Below are positions 35,679-43,148 of a stretch of 64,000 nt of DNA, piece after piece. The notes below the pieces were generated by a model, which saw only the letters and a program-made list of their open reading frames with translations, ran no database searches and was not told the DNA's origin. The stretch's first letter is position 1. The number at the start of each line of letters is the position of its first letter. This DNA comes from Anaerostipes sp. 992a (lineage in GTDB: Bacteria; Bacillota; Clostridia; Lachnospirales; Lachnospiraceae), in assembly GCF_001940245.1 (NCBI RefSeq), contig NZ_MJIG01000005.1, positions 62,001-126,000 of the forward strand. Direction: 5' to 3'. Both the position numbers and the translations under genes were made by a program.

Positions 35679-36844
35679 TGAAAAACCTATTATCAGACAA
35701 GATCGTAAACATCGCACCGTCTGGAATCCGAAAGTTTTTTGACATCGTTAGTGAGATGCCGGAAGCAATTTCTCTTGGTGTGGGAGAACCGGATTTTGAT
35801 ACACCATGGAAGATTCGGGAAGAAGGAATTTATTCGCTGGAGCGTGGACGGACCTTCTATACATCCAATTCTGGCCTGGTAGAGCTTCGGCAGGCCATTT
35901 GTGATTATTCCAGAAGAAAATATAATCTGGACTATAATGAAAAAGAATGTCTGGTCACCATTGGTGGAAGTGAAGCCATTGATATCGCTTTTCGTGCCAT
36001 CTTAAATCCAGGTGATGAGGTCATCGTTGTACAGCCTTGTTTTGTATCCTATGCACCTTGTGTGATTTTAGCGGGAGGAACACCAGTATATTTGAATCTG
36101 AGTGTGGAAAACGGGTTTAAACTGACCGTAGAAGAGCTGGAAATGGCTGTTACAGATAAGACGAAAGCTATTATTATGGCATATCCCAATAATCCGACTG
36201 GAGCGATTATGACAAAGGAAGAATTGGAGCCGATTGCAGACTTCATTAAGGAAAAGGATCTGGTCGTGTTAAGTGATGAGATTTATTCTGAACTTACATA
36301 TGGATGTGATCATACAAGCATTGCTTCCTTTCCAGGTATGAAAGAGAGGAGCATTGTGATCAATGGATTTTCGAAAGCGTTTGCCATGACTGGATGGAGA
36401 TTGGGATACGCTTTGGGGCCAGAAGAAGTTATGGAACAGATGACCAAGATTCATCAGTTTGCCATAATGGCAGCACCGACCACCAGTCAGTATGCAGCAA
36501 TTCAGGCAATGACGGACTGCGATAAGGAGGTCGAGGAGATGAAGGAATCCTATAATCAGCGCCGCAGATATCTGATCAAGGCGTTTGAACGGATGGGACT
36601 TGAATGCTTTGAGGCGAAAGGGGCATTCTATATGTTTCCATCCATTAAGGAATTTGGACTGACTTCTGAAGAATTTGCGACAAAGCTTTTGGAGGAAGAG
36701 GAGCTTGCAGTCGTGCCGGGAAGTGCATTTGGCGAATGCGGAGAGGGATTCATACGTATTTCTTATGCATATTCTATTAACGAGTTAAAAGAAGCATTGT
36801 CAAGAATAGAACGCTTTATTACAAGATTGAGAGAGAAGAAGTAA
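35678..36844 (+). CDS. PLP-dependent class I/II aminotransferase
   Basis: Transfers amino groups between an amino acid and a 2-oxo acid. The 388 residues have LGVGEPDFDTP near the start, AYPNNPTGAIM (about residues 167-177), the PLP lysine in NGFSKAFAMTGWRLGYA (about 229-245), and C-terminal GEGFIRISYAYS with the substrate-binding arginine. It belongs to the aspartate/aromatic aminotransferase-like group (PatA, AraT); substrate is not determined. Coupled to the Lrp-type regulator upstream and 1 base before trmL. Confidence 0.92.
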   Translation: MKNLLSDKIVNIAPSGIRKFFDIVSEMPEAISLGVGEPDFDTPWKIREEGIYSLERGRTFYTSNSGLVELRQAICDYSRRKYNLDYNEKECLVTIGGSEAIDIAFRAILNPGDEVIVVQPCFVSYAPCVILAGGTPVYLNLSVENGFKLTVEELEMAVTDKTKAIIMAYPNNPTGAIMTKEELEPIADFIKEKDLVVLSDEIYSELTYGCDHTSIASFPGMKERSIVINGFSKAFAMTGWRLGYALGPEEVMEQMTKIHQFAIMAAPTTSQYAAIQAMTDCDKEVEEMKESYNQRRRYLIKAFERMGLECFEAKGAFYMFPSIKEFGLTSEEFATKLLEEEELAVVPGSAFGECGEGFIRISYAYSINELKEALSRIERFITRLREKK

Positions 36845-36845
36845 G

Positions 36846-37337
36846 ATGTTAAATATAGTATTACATGAACCGGAAATGCCGGCGAATACGGGCAATATCG
36901 GCAGAACCTGCGTAGCAACAGGTTCTGTCCTTCATCTAATCGAACCCCTTGGGTTTAAGATCAATGACAAGACGGTAAAACGTGCCGGACTGGATTACTG
37001 GGATAAGCTGGATGTGAGAACTTATATCAATTATGAGGATTTTCTGGCAAAGAACCCAGGAGCTAAGATTTATATGGCTACCACTAAGTCCAAACAGACG
37101 TATACCGATGTGCAATATGAGGATGGCTGCTACATTATGTTTGGAAAGGAAAGTGCAGGAATTCCAGAGGAAATCTTGCTGGAGAATAAAGAGAATTGTA
37201 TCCGCATACCGATGCTGGATCACATCCGATCTTTAAACCTGTCCAATTCTGTAGCCATTGTTACTTATGAGGCACTGCGTCAGCTGAATTTTGACCATTT
37301 TCAGATGGAAGGACAGCTGCATCATTACGAATGGTAA
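36846..37337 (+). CDS. trmL: tRNA (cytidine(34)-2'-O)-methyltransferase TrmL
   Basis: SPOUT methyltransferase of 163 residues that methylates the wobble base of certain leucine tRNAs. All three SPOUT motifs are visible: HEPEMPANTGNIGRTCVATG at the start, MFGKESAGIPEEIL (about residues 98-111) and IPMLDHIRSLNLSNSVAIV in the knot. It is the last gene of the Lrp-aminotransferase-trmL cluster. No terminator was recognised immediately downstream. Confidence 0.93.
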   Translation: MLNIVLHEPEMPANTGNIGRTCVATGSVLHLIEPLGFKINDKTVKRAGLDYWDKLDVRTYINYEDFLAKNPGAKIYMATTKSKQTYTDVQYEDGCYIMFGKESAGIPEEILLENKENCIRIPMLDHIRSLNLSNSVAIVTYEALRQLNFDHFQMEGQLHHYEW

Positions 37338-37392
37338 CAATTTATAGATAATACAATATAGATTGTGGTGGAAATATTAATTATATTTATAA

Positions 37393-37421
37393 TTGACAAA
37401 AGATGCCGCATATTATAAAAT
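37393..37421 (+). promoter_or_regulatory. Strong promoter without a downstream protein gene
   Basis: TTGACA, 17-base spacer, TAAAAT. No credible ORF with a ribosome site follows before the terminator at 37580-37626, so it probably drives a small RNA. Confidence 0.7.
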
Positions 37422-37427
37422 ATCTCT

Positions 37428-37628
37428 ATAGCATGTGATTAGGCAGGAATCTAACACACACATTCTAGCTTTTAACAGCACGCTAAGTCACAGATGCTAT
37501 CGTATCCAAATAGTGTGTGCATTTTAAGACATTCACTTTTAGGGTATGCCCGTTTTTTCTTATTAGTGTTTTATATTTGAAAAAGTCCCTAGGATTGGCT
37601 TGGGTAGCCGTTTCTGGGGACTTTTTCT
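37428..37628 (+). ncRNA. Candidate small RNA of about 200 bases
   Basis: Bounded by the consensus promoter at 37393-37421 and the hairpin at 37580-37626. Bases ATAGCAT and GTGATTAG near the 5' end pair with CTAAGTCAC and ATGCTAT about 60 bases later, forming an interrupted closing stem. An inner AACACACAC run could instead pair with AGTGTGTGC at about 37513-37521, giving two competing folds. No ORF with a ribosome site is present. No known RNA family was recognised. Confidence 0.4.
37580..37628. terminator. Bidirectional terminator hairpin
   Basis: AAAAAGTCCC (37580-37589) pairs with GGGACTTTTT (37617-37626), with an inner GGCT/AGCC hairpin. T-runs occur on both strands. Confidence 0.8.
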
Positions 37629-37673
37629 TTGTTGGTGATACTATTGTGGTACTAATAAGGGTTTTATTTTTTA

Positions 37674-37702
37674 TTGACAGCTTTTGTGGCATTACATATA
37701 AT
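37674..37702 (+). promoter_or_regulatory. Consensus promoter of the putative antitoxin RNA
   Basis: TTGACA, 17-base spacer, TATAAT. The -10 box and following bases lie in the left arm of a 29-bp inverted repeat shared with the toxin promoter at 37937-37965. Confidence 0.8.
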
Positions 37703-37708
37703 ATACTT

Positions 37709-37816
37709 AACAAGGAATCGGTAACCATGGTACGGATGGCCACCCGGTTTTCAAGTTACAATTTCGTAAATAGAAATAGCGTCTCTACTTTTCCAGGGTG
37801 AGGGCGCTATTTTTTG
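37709..37816 (+). ncRNA. Putative type I antitoxin RNA
   Basis: Predicted transcript of about 108 bases from the consensus promoter at 37674-37702 to the hairpin at 37774-37812. It runs toward the toxin gene and overlaps the 3' end of the toxin messenger (last codons and terminator), as in Bacillus txpA/ratA and bsrG/SR4. A 24-codon ORF starting at 37717 is also present (ATGGTACGG), but the overlap with the toxin makes an RNA function more likely. Not experimentally known. Confidence 0.5.
37774..37815. terminator. Terminator shared by toxin messenger and antitoxin RNA
   Basis: AAATAGCG (37774-37781) pairs with CGCTATTT (37805-37812). A T-run follows on the plus strand and a T-rich stretch on the minus strand, so both facing transcripts can end here. 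Confidence 0.7.
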
Positions 37817-37890
37817 TGGTTTAAAACTAGCGTAATTACTGCACATAGCATAATTACAAATGTAAATAAATTATCATATGTAACATACAT
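37807..37890 (-). CDS. Putative type I toxin, 27-residue hydrophobic peptide (holin-like toxin type)
   Basis: An ATG with AGAAAGGAG 8 bases upstream encodes MYVTYDNLF, a hydrophobic helix (TFVIMLCAVITLVL) and a basic end NHKK. This is the plan of the small Firmicute membrane toxins (TxpA, BsrG and the holin-like toxin family: short polar start with a T-Y-[ED]-x-L motif, one membrane helix, lysine tail). Such peptides damage the membrane when their messenger is not silenced by an antisense RNA. The facing RNA at 37709-37816 and the shared terminator complete the module. The toxin promoter has TATAAT (37958-37963) but no good -35 box, so it should be weaker than the antitoxin promoter. It is too short for ordinary gene finding. 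Confidence 0.6.
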   Translation of the reverse strand: MYVTYDNLFTFVIMLCAVITLVLNHKK

Positions 37891-38018
37891 GGCATTGGCT
37901 CCTTTCTATAATTAGAGGTGGCCAAAACATACGCCCTACCGATACCTTGGTAAGTATATTATATGATTAAATTGAGTGTAAATGACAGCTTAAATCAAGA
38001 TCTTATAAGCAGATGATA

Positions 38019-38309
38019 TTAATCTTTCTGCTCCAGTGCCACGAAAAACATTTCATATAGATCGTCTTCACCTTCTAGCATCGGGGAATTTTCCCCGCCG
38101 CCATTGGTACTTCGCTTCATGGCAGCGTAAAATTCTTCTCCTGCAGTTACCAGTTCCATTGGATATAGTTCATATCCCAGCTCCCGGCATTTTCTGCAAA
38201 AGGCAAAGACAGGATCAGGATCCTTTTTGGTTTCTAACAACATATCCTTTAGCTGGGAATCGTGCATAGCACGTTCCTGTAATGTTTCCAAGATTTCAAA
38301 TACATCCAT
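38019..38309 (-). CDS. Nif11-like leader-peptide-domain protein, 96 residues
   Basis: Small acidic protein starting MDVFEILETLQERAMHDSQL. The first 65 residues have the helical pattern of Nif11-type domains, where the spacing DPxxxFAxCRxxGYEL followed by PMELVTAGEEF recurs. The second part has STNGGGENSP, with a double-glycine-containing stretch, and an acidic end. Nif11 domains act as leader peptides of some ribosomal natural products, but no modifying enzyme, protease or exporter is seen nearby. It lies 19 bases after mutS2 on the same strand. Family assignment is tentative and function is unknown. Confidence 0.5.
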   Translation of the reverse strand: MDVFEILETLQERAMHDSQLKDMLLETKKDPDPVFAFCRKCRELGYELYPMELVTAGEEFYAAMKRSTNGGGENSPMLEGEDDLYEMFFVALEQKD

Positions 38310-38328
38310 TATGTTATCCCCCTGATTT

Positions 38329-40725
38329 CTACTTAAAACTTACAATGGTTACCCCCATGTCTCCTTCTCCAAATTCTGCCAGGTGGAACTCTTTCACGTA
38401 TTTTACTTTTCTTAAATACTGATGAATTCCCTTTCGTAAGGCACCAGTGCCTTTTCCATGTATCACGCGCACCTGAGGAAGGTTGGCAAGGTAAGCATCA
38501 TCTAAATATTTGTCCAGCTGGGCAGTTGCTTCATCTACGGTCATTCCCAAGAGATTGATCTCTGGAGAGATGGTTGCAGCTTTGTTCATGCTGGTACGGC
38601 CTTTATTCTTAGAGCGTGTATTGGCACGCTGTTCTTCTTTCAGAATTTCTTGTGCGCTTTTTACGATTTCTAAGTCCTTAATATTGACAAGGGAGCGCAT
38701 CATTCCCATCTGAACATACAGGTCACCTTTGGCATTTGGCAGGGTTACAACTTCCCCATTTAAGTTTAAGCTGGATACGAAGACGGAATCTCCAATGTGA
38801 AAATCTTCTTTGCTATGTTTTCCCTTCGATTTTTTGCCCTTGTATGCCAGATCCTTTTCCAGTTTATTCATACGGCCGCGAAGATCACTTCGTTTGGCTT
38901 CCATTCGTTTTGTATTCTTTTGTTCTGGATGTTTTCCCCAGCTGTTGTATTTCTTAATGGCTTCATCGGCCACTTCCTTGGCTTCTGATAAAATATTATG
39001 AGCTTCTTCTCTGGCATCCTGTAACAGCTTGGCACGTTTTTCCTTAATATCATCCTGCTTTTTCTCCAGGCTTTTCTTCAGGGCTTCGATTTCCTTCTTA
39101 TAATGATAGATTTCTTCCTGTTCTTCTTCGATGATTTTTCGGCTTTTCTCCAAATCGGCCAGCAGAGATTCAAAATCCTGAACAGAATCATCAATCTGGG
39201 CATTGGCTTGTTCAATAATCATTGGATTCAGTCCTAACTTCTTTGAAATAGCAAAGGCATTACTCTTTCCAGGAATCCCTACCAGAAGACGATAGGTTGG
39301 ACTTAAGGTTTCTACATCGAATTCGCAGCAGGCATTCTCAATTCCAGGAGTGGAAAGGGCGAACATCTTAAGCTCGCTGTAATGGGTCGTTGCCATGGTA
39401 CAGATACCTCTTCCAAGCAGATTGGTGAGGATGGAAATTGCCAGAGCGGCACCTTCAATTGGGTCCGTTCCACCGCAAAGCTCATCCAACAGGACCAGGG
39501 AATGCTCTGTTGCCTGGTCTAAGATGGATACGATGTTGGTCATATGAGAGGAAAAGGTACTTAAGTTCTGTTCAATACTCTGCTCATCTCCGATGTCGGC
39601 AAAAATCTGGTCAAATACTGTCAGGCGGGAACCCTGAAATGCAGGAATATGAAGGCCTGCCTGTCCCATCAGGGAGAATAAGCCCACTGTTTTTAAAGAT
39701 ACGGTCTTACCGCCAGTATTTGGACCGGTGACGATGAGCATATGAAAGTCTTCTCCTAAAGTTAAATTGATTGGAACGACTTTCTTCTTATCTAATAGAG
39801 GGTGTCTTCCTTGTTTGATTTCAATGATCCCCTCTGTGTTAAATTTTGGTTCGCTTCCATCATAGGATTTGGCATATTTTGCCTTTGCAAAGATAAAATC
39901 CAGCTTGGCGAGAATTTCAACATTATACTGTAGATTTTCTGATTCAAAGGATACCTGTTCACTTAAGGCAGCCAGGACCCGTTCGATTTCTGCCTGTTCC
40001 TGAATCTCCAGTTCTTTTAATGTGTTGTTGAGCTGTACTACGGACATTGGTTCGATGAACAGGGTGCTTCCGGTAGAAGACTGATCGTGGATCATACCAG
40101 GGAAGCTGCTGCGGTATTCCGCTTTGACTGGAATACAGTAGCGACCATTACGCATGGTGATCAGGCTGTCCTGCAGCATGCTTTTGTTGGATGAGGAGTT
40201 GACGATGGATGCCAGCTGGCTGTGGACCTTTTGATTGGTCTGCTTGATATTTCTTCGAATCTGTTTTAAGGCAGAAGAAGCATCATCGCTGATCTCATCC
40301 TCCGCAAGAATACAGCGGCGGATATCCAGAAGCAATGGAGTCATGGCAACCAGTTCGTTGAACATGCCATCTAGAGAATCATAGCCGTCTGCTTCGTAAT
40401 CGCGGCTGCTGTATTGCTTGGCGTTATTGGTAATTTCCAAAATTCTTGCAATATCTAACAGTTCTCTTGCACTTAAGGATGCCTGTACATCCAGGCGCAT
40501 GAGAGAAGGGGTGATATTGATCAGACCGGCAAAGGAAAGACTTCCATATTGGTATACTCTGGCAAGAGCGTCCTTGGTCTGTTCCTGTGCAGTTTCAATC
40601 TCCATCAGGTTGGTAGATGGAAGTAGCTTCTTACACAATTCTTTTCCCATTTCAGAGGAAGCGTGTGACATTAGCTGTTCGATGATTTTATGATATTCTA
40701 AAATTCTTAGTGCTTTTTCGTTCAT
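38329..40725 (-). CDS. mutS2: MutS2 ribosome-rescue/recombination ATPase
   Basis: Protein of 798 residues. MutS-type core with helical clamp, Walker A TGPNTGGKTVSLKT (about residues 334-347), Walker B-region LVLLDELCGGTDPIEGAAL and signature GIENACCEFD, a long coiled coil (about 515-600), a KOW-like segment and a C-terminal Smr nuclease domain with VRVIHGKGTGALRKGI (about 748-763). MutS2 suppresses recombination in some bacteria and splits collided ribosomes in Bacillus. Promoter upstream at 40800-40828; the small Nif11-like gene follows in the same transcript. Confidence 0.95.
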   Translation of the reverse strand: MNEKALRILEYHKIIEQLMSHASSEMGKELCKKLLPSTNLMEIETAQEQTKDALARVYQYGSLSFAGLINITPSLMRLDVQASLSARELLDIARILEITNNAKQYSSRDYEADGYDSLDGMFNELVAMTPLLLDIRRCILAEDEISDDASSALKQIRRNIKQTNQKVHSQLASIVNSSSNKSMLQDSLITMRNGRYCIPVKAEYRSSFPGMIHDQSSTGSTLFIEPMSVVQLNNTLKELEIQEQAEIERVLAALSEQVSFESENLQYNVEILAKLDFIFAKAKYAKSYDGSEPKFNTEGIIEIKQGRHPLLDKKKVVPINLTLGEDFHMLIVTGPNTGGKTVSLKTVGLFSLMGQAGLHIPAFQGSRLTVFDQIFADIGDEQSIEQNLSTFSSHMTNIVSILDQATEHSLVLLDELCGGTDPIEGAALAISILTNLLGRGICTMATTHYSELKMFALSTPGIENACCEFDVETLSPTYRLLVGIPGKSNAFAISKKLGLNPMIIEQANAQIDDSVQDFESLLADLEKSRKIIEEEQEEIYHYKKEIEALKKSLEKKQDDIKEKRAKLLQDAREEAHNILSEAKEVADEAIKKYNSWGKHPEQKNTKRMEAKRSDLRGRMNKLEKDLAYKGKKSKGKHSKEDFHIGDSVFVSSLNLNGEVVTLPNAKGDLYVQMGMMRSLVNIKDLEIVKSAQEILKEEQRANTRSKNKGRTSMNKAATISPEINLLGMTVDEATAQLDKYLDDAYLANLPQVRVIHGKGTGALRKGIHQYLRKVKYVKEFHLAEFGEGDMGVTIVSFK

Positions 40726-40799
40726 ATTTTTCGTCCTTTCAAAGGAATCACAAGATGAATCGTGAGATGAGACACCTTAAATTTCCGTTCATGAGATTG

Positions 40800-40828
40800 A
40801 TTGTAGCATATTCGATATTGTTTGTAAA
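40800..40828 (-). promoter_or_regulatory. Promoter of mutS2
   Basis: On the minus strand: TTTACA, 17-base spacer, TACAAT, about 75 bases before the ATG. Confidence 0.6.
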
Positions 40829-40991
40829 TTGGCATAAACACTTGTATTTCTTTGGAAAGAGAATGGTTTTTTTGATTCCTTCAAATCACTAGATTTTCCC
40901 ATGGGGTTGTGTCATAATAGAGAGATACCAATGGTATTTTTGGATTGATGGTGCACAGTAATTGATGATAAAAGAAAGAAGGAGTTCGAAT

Positions 40992-42086
40992 ATGAATTTT
41001 TATATGCCAACCAGAATTTTTGCGGAAAAAGGCAGTGTGAGAAAGAATAAAGAACAGCTTCAGAAGCTGGGAAGCTGTCCGTTGATTGTAACCGGCAGAC
41101 ATTCCTCCAAGATCAATGGATCCCTGAAGGATGTCGAAGACAGCTTAAAGGAGCTGTCTATGGAGTATTATATTTTTGATGAGATTGAAGAAAACCCATC
41201 GGTAGAGACCTGTGAGCGGGCGGCTGCCTACGCATTGGAAAAGGGCTGTGATATGGTCATCGGTGTAGGAGGAGGATCTCCATTGGATGCATCCAAAGCC
41301 ATTGCCTTATTAATGAAGAACCCGGATAAGGACGGAGAGATTTTTTATAAAGCAGAAGAGCTTCCGTGGGTACCGGTAGCTGCAGTTCCAACCACAGCAG
41401 GAACTGGTTCTGAGGCGACTCCATATGCCATTTTGACCGTACATAAATGGAAGACAAAGAAGTCCATCAGTCATCGGATTTTCCCTGATGTAGCATTTGT
41501 GGATGCGACGTATTTGACATATACGAGTAAACGTGTTTTAATCAGTACGGCTGTGGATGCGCTTGCTCATCTGGTAGAAGGGCGTATCAATGTAAAATCC
41601 AATGCATATAATCAGATGTTAAGTGAATATGGCATGCAGCTGTGGGGACAGGCAAAGGAAGCATTGCGAAAGGAGCAGCCATCCCAAGAAGAGTATGAGC
41701 TTTTGATGGAAGCGTCCACGATTGCAGGAATGACCATTTCTCATACGGGAACATCACTGCCGCATGGCATGAGTTACTATTTGACCTATGAACAGGGAAT
41801 TTCTCATGGAAAGGCAGTCGCAATATTCCTGGCAGCTTATATGAAGGAGAGCCAGGATGAAGAATTGATCAATAAGATTACATCCAGACTTGGATTTGCA
41901 GATATGGATGAGATGGCAGCATTTTTAAGGGAAGTGTTGGGAGAAGTAACCATATCCATAGCAGATGTGGAACGCTATGCGAAGGAGCTATCTTCCGATG
42001 CCAAGCGTCTGTCCAGCACTCCATATAAGGTGACGGAGGAGACGTTGCTTCGCATGTACGAGGCTTCTGTTACCATAAAAGAATAG
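40992..42086 (+). CDS. Iron-containing alcohol dehydrogenase family protein
   Basis: NAD(P)-dependent oxidoreductase of 364 residues. The N-terminal Rossmann part has GVGGGSPLDASKAIA (about residues 86-100), and the core has AAVPTTAGTGSEATPYA (about 124-140) and GTSLPHGMSYYLTYEQGISHGKAVA with histidines that usually bind iron or zinc. Similar to glycerol dehydrogenase- and butanol dehydrogenase-like members; substrate is not clear. The ATG at 40992 (AGAAGGAG upstream) is chosen over 40962. The palindromic repeat at 42086 starts on its stop codon. Confidence 0.88.
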   Translation: MNFYMPTRIFAEKGSVRKNKEQLQKLGSCPLIVTGRHSSKINGSLKDVEDSLKELSMEYYIFDEIEENPSVETCERAAAYALEKGCDMVIGVGGGSPLDASKAIALLMKNPDKDGEIFYKAEELPWVPVAAVPTTAGTGSEATPYAILTVHKWKTKKSISHRIFPDVAFVDATYLTYTSKRVLISTAVDALAHLVEGRINVKSNAYNQMLSEYGMQLWGQAKEALRKEQPSQEEYELLMEASTIAGMTISHTGTSLPHGMSYYLTYEQGISHGKAVAIFLAAYMKESQDEELINKITSRLGFADMDEMAAFLREVLGEVTISIADVERYAKELSSDAKRLSSTPYKVTEETLLRMYEASVTIKE

Positions 42087-42165
42087 AATGATACCAGGGC
42101 CAAAAGGTCATGATGTTCATGCTTGCATGAAAAAGCATGACTTTTGACCCCAACATCATAGAATT
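42086..42165. repeat. Dispersed palindromic repeat, 80-base copy
   Basis: Compact version of the element at 22911-23116. ATGATACCAGGGCCAAAAGG at the left pairs imperfectly with CTTTTGACCCCAACATCAT at the right, and the centre has TTCATGC-TT-GCATGAA. Two copies 19 kb apart in intergenic positions, one touching a stop codon, suggest a REP- or MITE-like family in this genome. Confidence 0.8.
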
Positions 42166-42190
42166 GTAGAAATAGGAGATTTAATATTAT

Positions 42191-43135
42191 ATGAGACTTA
42201 TTGCAGAAATGAGAGAAGGGGACATGATCTCTGACGTGTACCTTTGTAAATCAAAACAGATCTTAAAAACCAAGATGGGAAAGAGCTATTATGCGCTTTT
42301 GCTTCAGGACCGTACGGGAACTCTGGATGCTAAGATCTGGGAGTTAAATAATGCCATTGGACATTTTGAAAGCATGGATTATATTCGTGTAGAAGGTCAG
42401 ATTACCGTATTTCAGGGAGCGAATCAGCTGAATATCCGCAGAGTCCGCAAGGCAGAGGAAGGAGAATATACACCTTCTGATTATATGCCATGTACCGATA
42501 AGGATGTAAAGAAATTGTATAAAGAGCTTCAGGAAATGATCCAAAGAACGAAAAATCCATATCTAAAGAAACTGGCAGAAGTAGTTTTCGTAGAAGATAA
42601 AGCATTCGTGAAGGAATTTGTTCAGCATTCTGCTGCCAAATCCGTTCATCATGGGTTTATGGGAGGACTGTTAGAACATACGGTATCTGTTGCCAGAATG
42701 TGTGAATATTATTGCACCCAGTATACCGAACTAAACCGGGACCTTTTGGTAATGTGTGCACTGTTCCATGACATTGGAAAGGTGGAGGAGCTATCCGCGT
42801 TCCCATATAACGATTATACCGACGAAGGTCAGTTGGTAGGTCATATCGTTATGGGAACTATAAAGTTGGACCGCATTATGCAGACGATACCAGGATTTCC
42901 AGTAAAGCTTGGAAATGAAGTAAAGCACTGTATTCTGGCTCATCATGGGGAATTAGAATATGGTTCACCAAAAAAACCAGCACTGATGGAAGCACTGGCT
43001 CTTTCTCTGGCAGATAATACAGATGCTAAGCTGCAGACATTCAGGGAAGCTCTGAAAAAGGAAAATACGACAGACAGTGAATGGATGGGATATCAGCGTT
43101 TATTTGAAAGCAATATTCGTCCAACCTCAAAATAA
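42191..43135 (+). CDS. yhaM: YhaM-like 3'-5' exoribonuclease (OB fold plus HD domain)
   Basis: The 314 residues begin with an OB-fold nucleic-acid-binding domain (about 1-95, with SYYALLLQDRTGTLDAKIWE) and continue with a metal-dependent HD domain: HHGFMGGLLEHTVSVARMC (about 155-173), the HD pair in ALFHDIGKVEEL (about 190-201), and LAHHGELEYGSPKKP. This matches YhaM/CbfA of Firmicutes, which trims RNA 3' ends. It follows the repeat and has only a weakly spaced ribosome site (AGGAGA about 12 bases before ATG). Confidence 0.88.
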   Translation: MRLIAEMREGDMISDVYLCKSKQILKTKMGKSYYALLLQDRTGTLDAKIWELNNAIGHFESMDYIRVEGQITVFQGANQLNIRRVRKAEEGEYTPSDYMPCTDKDVKKLYKELQEMIQRTKNPYLKKLAEVVFVEDKAFVKEFVQHSAAKSVHHGFMGGLLEHTVSVARMCEYYCTQYTELNRDLLVMCALFHDIGKVEELSAFPYNDYTDEGQLVGHIVMGTIKLDRIMQTIPGFPVKLGNEVKHCILAHHGELEYGSPKKPALMEALALSLADNTDAKLQTFREALKKENTTDSEWMGYQRLFESNIRPTSK

Positions 43136-43148
43136 ATTGGAGTACATT

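Larger units (their letters stand above)
37695..37965. repeat. 29-bp inverted repeat carrying two facing promoters
   Basis: The left arm (37695-37723, CATATAATATACTTAACAAG then GAATCGGTA) and the reverse complement of the right arm (37937-37965) agree at 27 of 29 bases. Each arm contains a TATAAT box pointing inward, and similarity continues more weakly to a shared TGGCCACC, so the 5' ends of the toxin messenger and the facing RNA are copies of one another. Confidence 0.9.

Noticed and set aside
37428-37628. 6S RNA considered for the 200-base transcript
   Set aside because: Size fits, but I could not see the long closing stem between the two ends or the central bubble that define 6S RNA.
37483-37801. 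Two overlapping open frames on opposite strands (37517-37801 plus, 37483-37743 minus)
   Set aside because: They cross promoters and terminators and lack ribosome sites; small RNA and toxin-antitoxin structure explains the region better.
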